Assembly: GCF_016757965.1 (NCBI RefSeq) | Contig: NZ_JAEKIW010000013.1 | Coordinates: forward strand, 1 to 64,000 | DNA: 64,000 nucleotides | Source of the DNA: Archaeoglobus neptunius | GTDB lineage: Archaea; Halobacteriota; Archaeoglobi; Archaeoglobales; Archaeoglobaceae | Direction: 5' to 3' | In this document: piece after piece, positions 56,752 to 64,000 of the stretch | Layout: every line of letters begins with the position of its first letter | Position numbering within the stretch: the first letter of the stretch is position 1 | Notes under the pieces: model-generated | Database searches by the model: none | What the model was told of the DNA's origin: nothing | Seen by the model: only the letters and a program-made list of their open reading frames with translations | Position numbers and translations under genes: made by a program

Positions 56752-58650
56752 GTGACCTTTCTAACGGACTCTGACCTAATAGACTTAGCTAAGGAGTATC
56801 TATTCGTAGCGGACCTCTCCGCCATAAACCAAGAAGGGTCCGAGCAGTTTTTTGAAAGGCTACTGTCTGCGATAGCCAACCACTCCACTCTGGTGGTGGG
56901 GCAGGAGGTGCTGGAAAGTGTAAAGAGTAACGAGAAAATTGGCATCCTCAGGATGTTCAATGACGCCAACGCTCTCCGCGTCGAGCACGGAGACACCGTC
57001 GAAATACTGAGGAGATTGAGCAGAAAAAAGGTGGCGCTCATCACCAGCGACAACGGCATCGGCAAAGTACCAAAAAACGTGAAAGTCATCTGCATCATGA
57101 AAGATGGAGATGTCTCACTTTGCAGTACAAAGTCGGGACCGTTCAGCCCGATCAACTACCCGACCTCCTCTCTCGTGGGGGAGGAATATCCCGTCCCTCC
57201 TCAGACCCCACTGGAAATCGACGAAGTTCCAAAAGAAGGTGACATCGTGTTTCTATCCAACGGAGAAAGAGTCAGGCTCGTCGAGACGATTTCGTCAGGC
57301 GGTGAAGGGACGGTCTACCAAACGGACGTTCCGAACCTCGTCGCGAAGATATACCGAAAGGAGAGGATCACCGCCGACCTGAAGGAAAAGGTCTCCGTCA
57401 TGGTCAAGCTGAGAGAGTTTCTTCACGTTGACAAAAGTGACTTCTCGATCGTGTGGCCCAAAGCACTCGTGTTCAACTCGAAAAAGGAATTTGTAGGCTA
57501 CGTAATGTCCAGAGCAGACGGTACGCCACTACAAAAAATATGCAACTCTTCGACGCTCTTGCGAAAGTACCGACACGTAAAAAGAAGCGATTTAGTGAAA
57601 ATAGCCATCAACACGCTGAAAGCCCTCGACCACCTCTACTCCTACCGGGTCTTAATGGGCGACGTGAACCAACTTAACATCCTCGTGGACGAAAAGTTGA
57701 AGGTGTATCTCATCGACACGGACAGCTACCAGATTGGCCCGTTCGTCTGCAAAGTTGGAAAACCCGAGTTCTCTCACCCCGACTGGATAGGATCTAAGTA
57801 CGAGGACAACCCGCGTTCTCCGAGGTCAGAAGGGTTCGCTCTTGCCATCCTAGTATTCATGATCCTCCTCCCAGGAAAACACCCTTTTTCCAAGATCGGG
57901 GGGGAAGGCGTTATAGACAACATCAAACAAAGGTTCTTTCCGTACGCCGTGAGGGGAACTGACGTGTCTTCTTACGAGAGGGCTCCTGCCGGCTACTGGA
58001 GGTACATCTGGAGTCACACGCCCCCCAAAGTCAAAGAGATCCTGCACGACATACTGGTCGGGGAAAGAGAACCCCTCACCTACGAAGAGCTGAGAGCAAC
58101 GGTCAACGAACTCATATACTACCTCGAAAAGTACCGGTCGGAGATCCTGAGTGGTAAGAGAACGGACGACGTCTTTCCGACGTATTACTTCATTCCCGAC
58201 TACATCCCCAAGAAGAAGCTTATCTGTCCCAGATGTAAGAAAACTTTTGAAATCTCTCTCGAAACGTACGAAAAACTCTCGAAGAGTGCAAACACCCTGA
58301 CGTGTCACTACTGCCACACAATTGAGAAAGTAAGCAGAGAAATCAACAGGAAGAAAAGGAAAAAGGCTGTCGTGAAACTACAGGTGGGAAAAGTGTCACA
58401 AACGACACAGAGACACCCCAAAACACGACGAAAAGCGACCCACTCCCGCCTCACACCACCAGCTCAAAAAGTACCTACTATCGTAGTTAGGCAACACACA
58501 CCCGAGAGGAGCACGAAAAAGGTAGCCCTCCTCGCAGTTGCCGGCGCGGTAACGACGATACTCGGTGTTGGGGTAAACTCTCTCGTCGTCCAGGTAGTTG
58601 GCCTCACCTCTCTTGCAGTAGGGCTTACAGCCCTCCTGAGAAAGAATTGA
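56752..58650 (+). CDS. PIN-like/Ser-Thr kinase/zinc-ribbon/membrane fusion
   Basis: 632 residues from GTG 56752. Residues about 1-125 resemble a PIN-type nuclease fold (FVADLSAIN, then LVVGQEVLESV and ALITSDNGIG). The kinase domain spans about 170-460: Gly loop SSGGEGTVY, Lys in LVAKIYRKE, catalytic MGDVNQLNILV (the HRD His is changed) and LIDTDSYQIG in place of DFG. A zinc ribbon (CPRCKKTF...CHYC) lies near 492-520, a basic Pro-rich linker follows, and two membrane helices end the protein (VALLAVAGAVTTILGV, LVVQVVGLTSLAVGL). Kinase plus zinc ribbon is the TerY-P triad type. The PIN-like start and the membrane end are unusual. Confidence 0.85.
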   Translation: MTFLTDSDLIDLAKEYLFVADLSAINQEGSEQFFERLLSAIANHSTLVVGQEVLESVKSNEKIGILRMFNDANALRVEHGDTVEILRRLSRKKVALITSDNGIGKVPKNVKVICIMKDGDVSLCSTKSGPFSPINYPTSSLVGEEYPVPPQTPLEIDEVPKEGDIVFLSNGERVRLVETISSGGEGTVYQTDVPNLVAKIYRKERITADLKEKVSVMVKLREFLHVDKSDFSIVWPKALVFNSKKEFVGYVMSRADGTPLQKICNSSTLLRKYRHVKRSDLVKIAINTLKALDHLYSYRVLMGDVNQLNILVDEKLKVYLIDTDSYQIGPFVCKVGKPEFSHPDWIGSKYEDNPRSPRSEGFALAILVFMILLPGKHPFSKIGGEGVIDNIKQRFFPYAVRGTDVSSYERAPAGYWRYIWSHTPPKVKEILHDILVGEREPLTYEELRATVNELIYYLEKYRSEILSGKRTDDVFPTYYFIPDYIPKKKLICPRCKKTFEISLETYEKLSKSANTLTCHYCHTIEKVSREINRKKRKKAVVKLQVGKVSQTTQRHPKTRRKATHSRLTPPAQKVPTIVVRQHTPERSTKKVALLAVAGAVTTILGVGVNSLVVQVVGLTSLAVGLTALLRKN

Positions 58651-58749
58651 CGTTTGGCCTCCACTTACCAGACAAAAAGGTCAATGTCTGGCTCTTAAAG
58701 CGACAAAACTACACAAACATATATATTCTTTTTTAATGGAGTACAGAAC

Positions 58750-59166
58750 ATGGAACTCAACTCCGACAAGGACTTCTACATTGTAGATATAACTAACAAG
58801 GAGAAGAACCCAGAGCCCCAAAACCTGAAGAAGACCTCCATTTCTTCATATCTCCGCAGACTGAAGATTATGAGACTATGGAGATACACGAGAAGAACTC
58901 TCGCCCTCTTCATTGCCCTCGTCATTGCGTGGGGCTTCTACACAAAGCCAACTGACAGCATGTGGACGAACGAGTACTGGTTCGGAGGCACAACGACGGT
59001 GGGAGTGGTTGGGGGGCTCTTCGCAATTTTGGCGGCACAGAAAAAGGAATCGGCAAAACTCTTCCTGGTGGCAGCGGCAATGCTTTACGCCTTGTTTAAC
59101 ATCTACCCCCCCTTAGCAAAACTCGTAGAAGACGTATTTCTAACGCTAAATCAGTACCTCCCGTGA
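58750..59166 (+). CDS. Small integral membrane protein (138 aa)
   Basis: After a charged N-terminal ~45 residues there are three hydrophobic segments (LALFIALVIAWGFY; TTVGVVGGLFAILAA; LFLVAAAMLYALFNIY). TATA-like catatatattc lies about 28 nt before ATG 58750. No family recognised. It may work with the preceding membrane-bound kinase operon or stand alone. Confidence 0.65.
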   Translation: MELNSDKDFYIVDITNKEKNPEPQNLKKTSISSYLRRLKIMRLWRYTRRTLALFIALVIAWGFYTKPTDSMWTNEYWFGGTTTVGVVGGLFAILAAQKKESAKLFLVAAAMLYALFNIYPPLAKLVEDVFLTLNQYLP

Positions 59167-59189
59167 TCTACACAAACATACGCACCCCG

Positions 59190-59214
59190 ACCTTGAAGAC
59201 TACAACTTCAAGGT
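59190..59214. terminator. Perfect 9-bp hairpin between convergent genes
   Basis: ACCTTGAAG, seven-base loop, CTTCAAGGT; outer CCCG and CGGG can extend the stem after a bulge. It lies between the ends of convergent genes at 59166 and 59316, so it may stop transcription from both sides or be an RNA element. Confidence 0.5.
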
Positions 59215-59315
59215 AGATCGGGAAGTAGGGAGGACGACAAGTATTTACAAAGCCCCCCTGAACGAGACGAGTAGGGCCCAAGTATACGCAACAGATGTAG
59301 AGCGAGGCGAGCGTT

Positions 59316-59678
59316 TCACCCAGTGATCACTTCGCCAATACTGAGGGGAACATCCCTCAACTTCTTCCCGACGATTGCTTTGGCGACTTTACCTGCCTCG
59401 CTCTCGTTAAGTGCAACGACCTTAACGGATGTTTCGACACACACCATCGACATTCCGGGGGTGAAGAGCACGGCGTCGAGACCCCTCCCACAGGTGCAAC
59501 TAACCCTGCACACCTCCAACCTTTTGTCGCTCAACCTCTTTCCGACCTCGTGAATTGCGATGTTAACTGCGTCTTTCGGCGTACGAGCATTTCGGACTAT
59601 CCACGGAATTATGACCCTGACGACGTATATGTTCCCTCTCTTCTTAGCTCTCCTAACAGTATTGGTACCAATATCCAT
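59316..59678 (-). CDS. UPF0212/DUF555-like protein
   Basis: 120 residues. The family pattern is clear: VRVIIPWIVRNARTPKDAVN, AIHEVGKRLS, a central CRVSCTCGRGLDAVLF (Cys site), and AKAIVGKKLRDVPLSIGEV at the end. UPF0212 is an archaeal family of unknown function. Its ATG directly follows the primase stop (TGAATG), so it is coupled to primase copy 2. Confidence 0.8.
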   Translation of the reverse strand: MDIGTNTVRRAKKRGNIYVVRVIIPWIVRNARTPKDAVNIAIHEVGKRLSDKRLEVCRVSCTCGRGLDAVLFTPGMSMVCVETSVKVVALNESEAGKVAKAIVGKKLRDVPLSIGEVITG

Positions 59679-60755
59679 TCAACCACCCTCTATTCGAGAT
59701 TGCTCCAATCTCCTCCGGTTGTAGTCGATGAAGTACTGGGTCTTCTCTCTCTTGTAATCTTTCGCGTAAGAGAATATCTCGTGAATCTCCTCGTCGCTGT
59801 AGCCCTCCTCTAACAGCATGAACACGAGGTGAACTCTTGCTATGTGCTCTATCGCTCCTCTCTTACTCTCCTCGGGCATGCTCGCTACATACTCGGACTT
59901 TGAGTGGATTTTCACTATTCGCGGGTCGGCGCTCAACACACCGTGCTCTTTCAGCACGCTAACGTAGTGTTCTATCCTCTTCTTCCACCTACCTTTTGCC
60001 GGTTTAACTTTCCGCTGCTTTTTTCTCTGCCCAGCTTCCCGTTCTAACTCTTCAAGCATCACAGAAACGTACTCGAACGCCTCCCTGAAGTACCCGCTCT
60101 CCTCGTAGTGGGGCAGGTCGTACTTCCCACTCTTTACGAATCTTATCACATCATCGTACGTCATGTTCTTCAGCCGTTTGGGTGAGATGGGCGTACAGTA
60201 AAGTTTCGACTTCGAGTTGAGCGTGAAAGGAAGTCTCGAGAGTCTCGCAATCTCCGCAACGTTGAGGTCCGCCGTCTTGAGTTCGAGCAACTCGACGAGC
60301 GTAACCGCAACCCGCTTCAGCACATCTTTCGGCCTTTGCAGCTTGACCGGTTCGAAAATTACGTAAACGTGGAAGCCTTTAGAGCCGGAAAAATAGACAA
60401 GTGGCTCCACGGAGCGCGACTCCAGAAAATCCAGAACCTTCAACACATCCTTGAAGGCGAGTTTTGGGCTCTCTTTCGAGTCGAAGTCCATGAAGAGGGC
60501 GTCGATCACTACCCTGTCACGGGGCCACATCACCCCCATCTCGGGGAGGGGGGCGTCGAAAGAGTACACGGAGGCAAAGCAGTTCACGAAGTCGAAGAAC
60601 TCGATATAGTTGTAGAGGTCACCCAAATCGGAGACATACATGTTTCTGGAAAAGCGTCGTCCACTCTCGGACATGTTCGCAAACTCCCGGGGATACCTGC
60701 GCCGGCAGTGCACATCCAAGGCACACTTCACGTCCTCACCTGAAGGGCGTTTCAC
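59679..60755 (-). CDS. Archaeo-eukaryotic primase (PriS-like), copy 2
   Basis: 358 residues from GTG 60755, leaderless (TATA catataaaa on the minus strand, 60776-60784). Motifs parallel copy 1: LFMDFDSKE near 86, FSGSKGFHVYVIFEPVKL near 118, LSRLPFTLNSKSKL near 170. The C-terminal helical domain also matches (AIEHIARVHLVFMLLEEGYS, then YFIDYNRRR). It makes primers for replication. Why one element keeps two diverged primases is open; strand or stage specialisation is possible. Confidence 0.88.
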   Translation of the reverse strand: MKRPSGEDVKCALDVHCRRRYPREFANMSESGRRFSRNMYVSDLGDLYNYIEFFDFVNCFASVYSFDAPLPEMGVMWPRDRVVIDALFMDFDSKESPKLAFKDVLKVLDFLESRSVEPLVYFSGSKGFHVYVIFEPVKLQRPKDVLKRVAVTLVELLELKTADLNVAEIARLSRLPFTLNSKSKLYCTPISPKRLKNMTYDDVIRFVKSGKYDLPHYEESGYFREAFEYVSVMLEELEREAGQRKKQRKVKPAKGRWKKRIEHYVSVLKEHGVLSADPRIVKIHSKSEYVASMPEESKRGAIEHIARVHLVFMLLEEGYSDEEIHEIFSYAKDYKREKTQYFIDYNRRRLEQSRIEGG

Positions 60756-60775
60756 GGTTACCTATAAGTTCAGTT

Positions 60776-60910
60776 TTTTATATGAATATAGCGGTTTATG
60801 CAACATTTTACTATATATTCGCCCTCCAATTGGCGGAAGTACGGTCTCAAATGAATAAACTCGATAATAACCACGGCAACACTTATATCTGTTTCGTAGT
60901 ATATTGACAC
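60776..60910. promoter_or_regulatory. Divergent promoters with CCAATTGG palindrome
   Basis: Minus-strand TATA (60776-60784) drives primase copy 2. A plus-strand TATA aacacttatatct (60879-60890) lies 27 nt before ATG 60911. Between them gccctccaattggcgga (60820-60836) carries the CCAATTGG palindrome, a possible operator. Confidence 0.55.
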
Positions 60911-63900
60911 ATGTTGGATCCCATAAACTCTGGCGAGGGACGCAAAATCGACATAGCAGCGCTGACACTAATTTTACTTTTAACGGTACCATATCTCTCT
61001 ATTGTACCGGCGCACGCAGCATCAATTGTGAGCGACTACATATGGCCTGGTGGAAAAGTAATTGTACATGCCTACGATGATTACTTCGCATATCCTTACC
61101 TCGACAGGTCATACATGGAAATTCTTGGAACGAAGTATTCTTTGCATGACCAAGCAATATGTCCTAATTACGGACCTACGCCGCACTATGTCTATGCAGT
61201 AGCCCCAACCAATATAGGGCCAGAAGGAACTACTGTTCACGTAAAAGCCGCGATATACGTATCGTGTGGCGATTGCGTCCCATCGTGGTATTACGCCGAA
61301 AAAGATCTCGTATATCCAACACAACAACCACCGACATTTAGCCTTAGCAAACTTTCAGGTAATGTTGGCGACTCCGTTACTATACATGTAGGGGGCGGTC
61401 CGCTTTATCCTAAGTCATATACAGTCACATACAGTTTCGGTTCTATTGTCCTCAAAACCACCTCCTTTAGCCCCAATGACTTAGGCACCTTCACCACAAC
61501 ATGTTATACGCATCCATCGGGCACTTCCTACACGTTCACGGTCCCTACACTCCCACAAGGTACTTACACCGTAAAAGCGACAGTAAGTGGGCTGGCTGAT
61601 TACCTCCCAACTGAGTACACTGTCGGCCAGTTTGAGATATTTCCCAAACTGTACTCGGCAAGCAAGAACACCTCCACCCAAGAAGTTGGCCTCCCCATCT
61701 CCATCTCCTTCACAGGAAAAGGATATGCCGCAAACACGGCATACCAAGTTAAGGTCAAAATAGGATCCCTGTATGCCACTGTTTCCCCTACAACTGTAAC
61801 CTCAAATGGAGCAGGCGTAATCTCAGGAACTGTAACTGCAATAGTTCCACACGGTCTTTCTGCAGGGTCAAAATCTGTAACACTGTACATTGGGTCTAAA
61901 AGTATAAACGTGGGCACTCTTACTGTGAAACAAGGTATCAGTTCCGCGACATTTACGCCGACCAACGCTAATGTAGGGTCAACCATCGTCGTGAAATTCA
62001 GCGGTTCAGCTTACGCTGCAAACACTCAGTACTCACCCACTCTTACTATAGACGGGGTGGGAGTATCCCTTTCTCCTTCCAAGGTGCAGACGGATTCAAA
62101 CGGACAGTTCAACAATGCACAGTTCTCCTTTACGATACCGAACATACCTGGCGGCTCGAAAGAAGTAAAACTGACGGTGGGTACCTCAACGCGAATAATT
62201 GGCTACCTGAACGTTGTACCACTCATAACTACTGCTACGATGGACAAGACGAGTGGAAAAGTTGGTTCGACATTCACTATTACGGCAAGTGGTAACGGCT
62301 TTCCCACTACGACTCAACCAGTCTCAGTAAAAATAGGAGGGATTAAAGCGACAGTCTCTCCAAATAGTGTATCTCCCAGCACAAGTGGTGACTTCAACAA
62401 CAAGATGTTCACCGTCACAGTACCAGATGTCCCCTACGGTACCCACCAAGTGCAGTTGACTATAGGTTCCACTTCGACGGTTGTCGGCTCGTATACTATA
62501 CAATCAAGTCTATCTGCATCGATAGACAAAACAAGAGCAACATACGGCGAAACGGTCAAAGTTACGCTCAACGGAAACGGGCTACCAAACTCTCAGCTAA
62601 ACGTCATAGTCAAGGTTGGCGACAATCAAGTAACACCTTCTCCCCAACAAGTGACACCCACAAACGGCAAAATAAATACTCAGGTCTCGTTTACGGTCCC
62701 AACCCTCCCTCTTGACAACTATCCTGTAACCGTCACTCTGAGTTCTGGTTCGTTCAGCATCACGGCAAACGCAGGGACTCTTACGCTACAGGGAGTCGAC
62801 CTACACGTAAGCTCCGCCACCGTCACATCCACCCCGCTTGTAGGCAAGCAGACTTCGATATCCTTCACCGTTCAAAACAGCGGCAATCTACCAGCGTCGA
62901 ACGTAAAGGTGAACGTCCTCGCAAACGAAAACGTAATTGGAACCACCTACGTTACACTTTCGGCCTACGGGTCAACACAAGCCGAAGTCCCCTGGACTCC
63001 AAATGCTCCCGGACAAACTGAAATTAGAATTGTTGTAGATCCAGACAACAGCGTAGCGGAGCTCTACGAAAACAACAACGAGTTCAGCACATACGTAATA
63101 GTGAAGCACATCAACCTCGCGATTCAGAGTGTAGACGCACCGAGTCAGGTGCTACTCAACCACCAGTACACGTTTAAAGTTACTATCGCCAACACAGGAG
63201 ATTACCCAAGCGAGTCTTTCACCGTGGCGTTCAAGGAGAACGGGGTGACAACACAGTCTTCCCAAGTGACGAATGTGGACCCATCGAGCACGGTGATCTC
63301 GACCTTCACATGGACCCCCACAAACATCGGGACAACGACAATTGAAATCGTCGTAGATTCAGCAAACATGATCGCAGAAAGCAACGAATCTGACAATTCA
63401 TACAAAGTATCCTACAGTATACTGGCTCCAGAATTAAAAATCGAGAATGTGGACATTCCGGAATTAGTCTATGGTGCAGAGACTACTATAAAGGTGAGGG
63501 TGTCCAACTCTGGGAACATGCAGGCAGACACCGACATCACGATCCTCGAAGGGAACTCGGTGGCATCGACGAGCGTCGCGTCCATCTCGGCGGGAGAAAC
63601 AAGTACCGTAAACCTCACGTACACCCCCGATGTTTACGGCTCGTTCCAGCTAACCGTCTGCGTAGACTACAACAACGCGTTCTCGGAACCTAACGAGGAC
63701 GACAACTGCTACACAACCACTGTCACCACCAAAGCACCAAACCTGAAAGCGTCCCTAGACGTGCCTTCCAGCGTGGAGATGAAGGAAGGAGGCGTGCCAG
63801 TCAACATCACCATCACTAACGACGGGAACTACAACGCAGGCGCGTTCACGGTGCTGATAGACTACTCCTACGGTTCGGAAGTCAGAAGAATCAGCTCCCT

Positions 63901-64000
63901 CGCCCCACAGGAGTCGGTCAGCATTCAGACGAACCTCGACCTACCGGTGGGCTACCACACCATAACGGTAACCGTAGACGCCTCGGACGAAGTCAAAGAA
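60911..64000 (+). CDS. Very large secreted surface protein with CARDB-type repeats, C-terminus beyond the window
   Basis: 1030 codons are open to the right edge. A Sec signal peptide is visible (about residues 14-37: IAALTLILLLTVPYLSIVPA, then HAA). About four repeats of a ~95-residue Ig-like unit follow ('GSTxTVxxSGxGxxxxT...Vxxxxxxx.SPxxV...FTVPxxPxG'). From about residue 635 on come CARDB-type repeats ('V.V.NSGN..A..V.V.V......V.......L..G......W.P...G.....I.VD....V.E.NE.NN.Y'). These are adhesion or stalk domains on archaeal cell surfaces. It is leaderless. It could coat the cell, mediate mating contact or exclude rivals. Confidence 0.85.
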   Translation, partial: MLDPINSGEGRKIDIAALTLILLLTVPYLSIVPAHAASIVSDYIWPGGKVIVHAYDDYFAYPYLDRSYMEILGTKYSLHDQAICPNYGPTPHYVYAVAPTNIGPEGTTVHVKAAIYVSCGDCVPSWYYAEKDLVYPTQQPPTFSLSKLSGNVGDSVTIHVGGGPLYPKSYTVTYSFGSIVLKTTSFSPNDLGTFTTTCYTHPSGTSYTFTVPTLPQGTYTVKATVSGLADYLPTEYTVGQFEIFPKLYSASKNTSTQEVGLPISISFTGKGYAANTAYQVKVKIGSLYATVSPTTVTSNGAGVISGTVTAIVPHGLSAGSKSVTLYIGSKSINVGTLTVKQGISSATFTPTNANVGSTIVVKFSGSAYAANTQYSPTLTIDGVGVSLSPSKVQTDSNGQFNNAQFSFTIPNIPGGSKEVKLTVGTSTRIIGYLNVVPLITTATMDKTSGKVGSTFTITASGNGFPTTTQPVSVKIGGIKATVSPNSVSPSTSGDFNNKMFTVTVPDVPYGTHQVQLTIGSTSTVVGSYTIQSSLSASIDKTRATYGETVKVTLNGNGLPNSQLNVIVKVGDNQVTPSPQQVTPTNGKINTQVSFTVPTLPLDNYPVTVTLSSGSFSITANAGTLTLQGVDLHVSSATVTSTPLVGKQTSISFTVQNSGNLPASNVKVNVLANENVIGTTYVTLSAYGSTQAEVPWTPNAPGQTEIRIVVDPDNSVAELYENNNEFSTYVIVKHINLAIQSVDAPSQVLLNHQYTFKVTIANTGDYPSESFTVAFKENGVTTQSSQVTNVDPSSTVISTFTWTPTNIGTTTIEIVVDSANMIAESNESDNSYKVSYSILAPELKIENVDIPELVYGAETTIKVRVSNSGNMQADTDITILEGNSVASTSVASISAGETSTVNLTYTPDVYGSFQLTVCVDYNNAFSEPNEDDNCYTTTVTTKAPNLKASLDVPSSVEMKEGGVPVNITITNDGNYNAGAFTVLIDYSYGSEVRRISSLAPQESVSIQTNLDLPVGYHTITVTVDASDEVKE

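Noticed and set aside
1-64000. Borg-like or viral identity
   Set aside because: No long perfect tandem-repeat arrays or terminal inverted repeats as in Borgs, and no capsid, portal or terminase gene. The transfer ATPase, partition and ArdC genes fit a conjugative element better, though the window shows only part of it.
1-64000. tRNA, rRNA or insertion sequences
   Set aside because: No tRNA cloverleaf with a T-loop GTTCGA-type block, no rRNA stretch and no transposase frame was recognised by eye. A covariance-model scan would be needed to exclude tRNA fragments at att sites.

Overview
The window reads as part of a large mobile genetic element (conjugative plasmid or integrative element) of a thermophilic or moderately thermophilic archaeon, probably euryarchaeal. 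Reasons: a complete TFB, RPA-type OB-fold proteins, two archaeo-eukaryotic primases, Orc1/Cdc6 beside ORB-like origin boxes, an XPB-like helicase, an LSm-like protein, UPF0212/DUF555 and MYG1 families, TATA boxes placed 24-27 nt before start codons (leaderless transcripts), GTG starts, and heavy use of AGA/AGG and ATA codons. No capsid, portal or terminase gene and no rRNA or tRNA was seen. The exact host cannot be named from the sequence alone.

Layout. 1-5.7 kb: transfer module, with a polytopic PKD-bearing membrane protein (running off the left edge), a small excisionase-type HTH protein and a 1192-aa HerA/VirD4-like ATPase, followed by four 26-bp palindromic repeats. 6-36 kb: a nearly unidirectional block of tightly packed plus-strand genes. 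It holds RNase HI, MYG1-like nuclease, RPA and its partner, a UvrD-like helicase, a stand-alone TSCPD protein, a MoxR-AAA plus HELLH/VWA pair, a core of unrecognised proteins, an ArdC-like antirestriction protein, a Ycf46-like AAA with DUF1257-like and DUF2997-like partners, TFB, a primase and a second RPA pair. Many starts in this block sit behind the same C-rich/Shine-Dalgarno element. 36-45 kb: an accessory island with a degenerate PAS-GAF sensor, a split Cas4-like nuclease, two related tyrosine recombinases (one lacking catalytic residues), a decapitated ATPase, an orphan cas6 with a solitary CRISPR-like repeat, a DNA-methylase remnant and vapBC. 45.5-50 kb: replication and partition locus (ORB-like boxes, a perfect 71-bp direct repeat, Orc1/Cdc6, ParA and an RHH partner). 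50-54.4 kb: radical SAM, small zinc proteins, ASCH, ATP-grasp-like and XPB-like genes. 54.4-58.7 kb: a signalling operon of membrane PH protein, vWA, PP2C phosphatase and a PIN-kinase-zinc ribbon-membrane fusion, matching the TerY-P triad idea. 59.3-64 kb: UPF0212, a second primase, and a huge secreted protein with CARDB-type repeats running off the right edge.

How it may work together: the left end moves DNA between cells; the central block copies and processes DNA and makes its own transcription factor; the 46-50 kb locus starts replication and segregates copies; the accessory genes (cas6 with lone repeat, ArdC, vapBC, TerY-P-like operon, Cas4-like nuclease) fit conflict with the host or rival elements. 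The replication genes are internally duplicated (two primases, two RPA pairs), as are the recombinases, which suggests growth of the element by duplication or fusion. Functional calls come from reading motifs by eye; none was confirmed by a database search.
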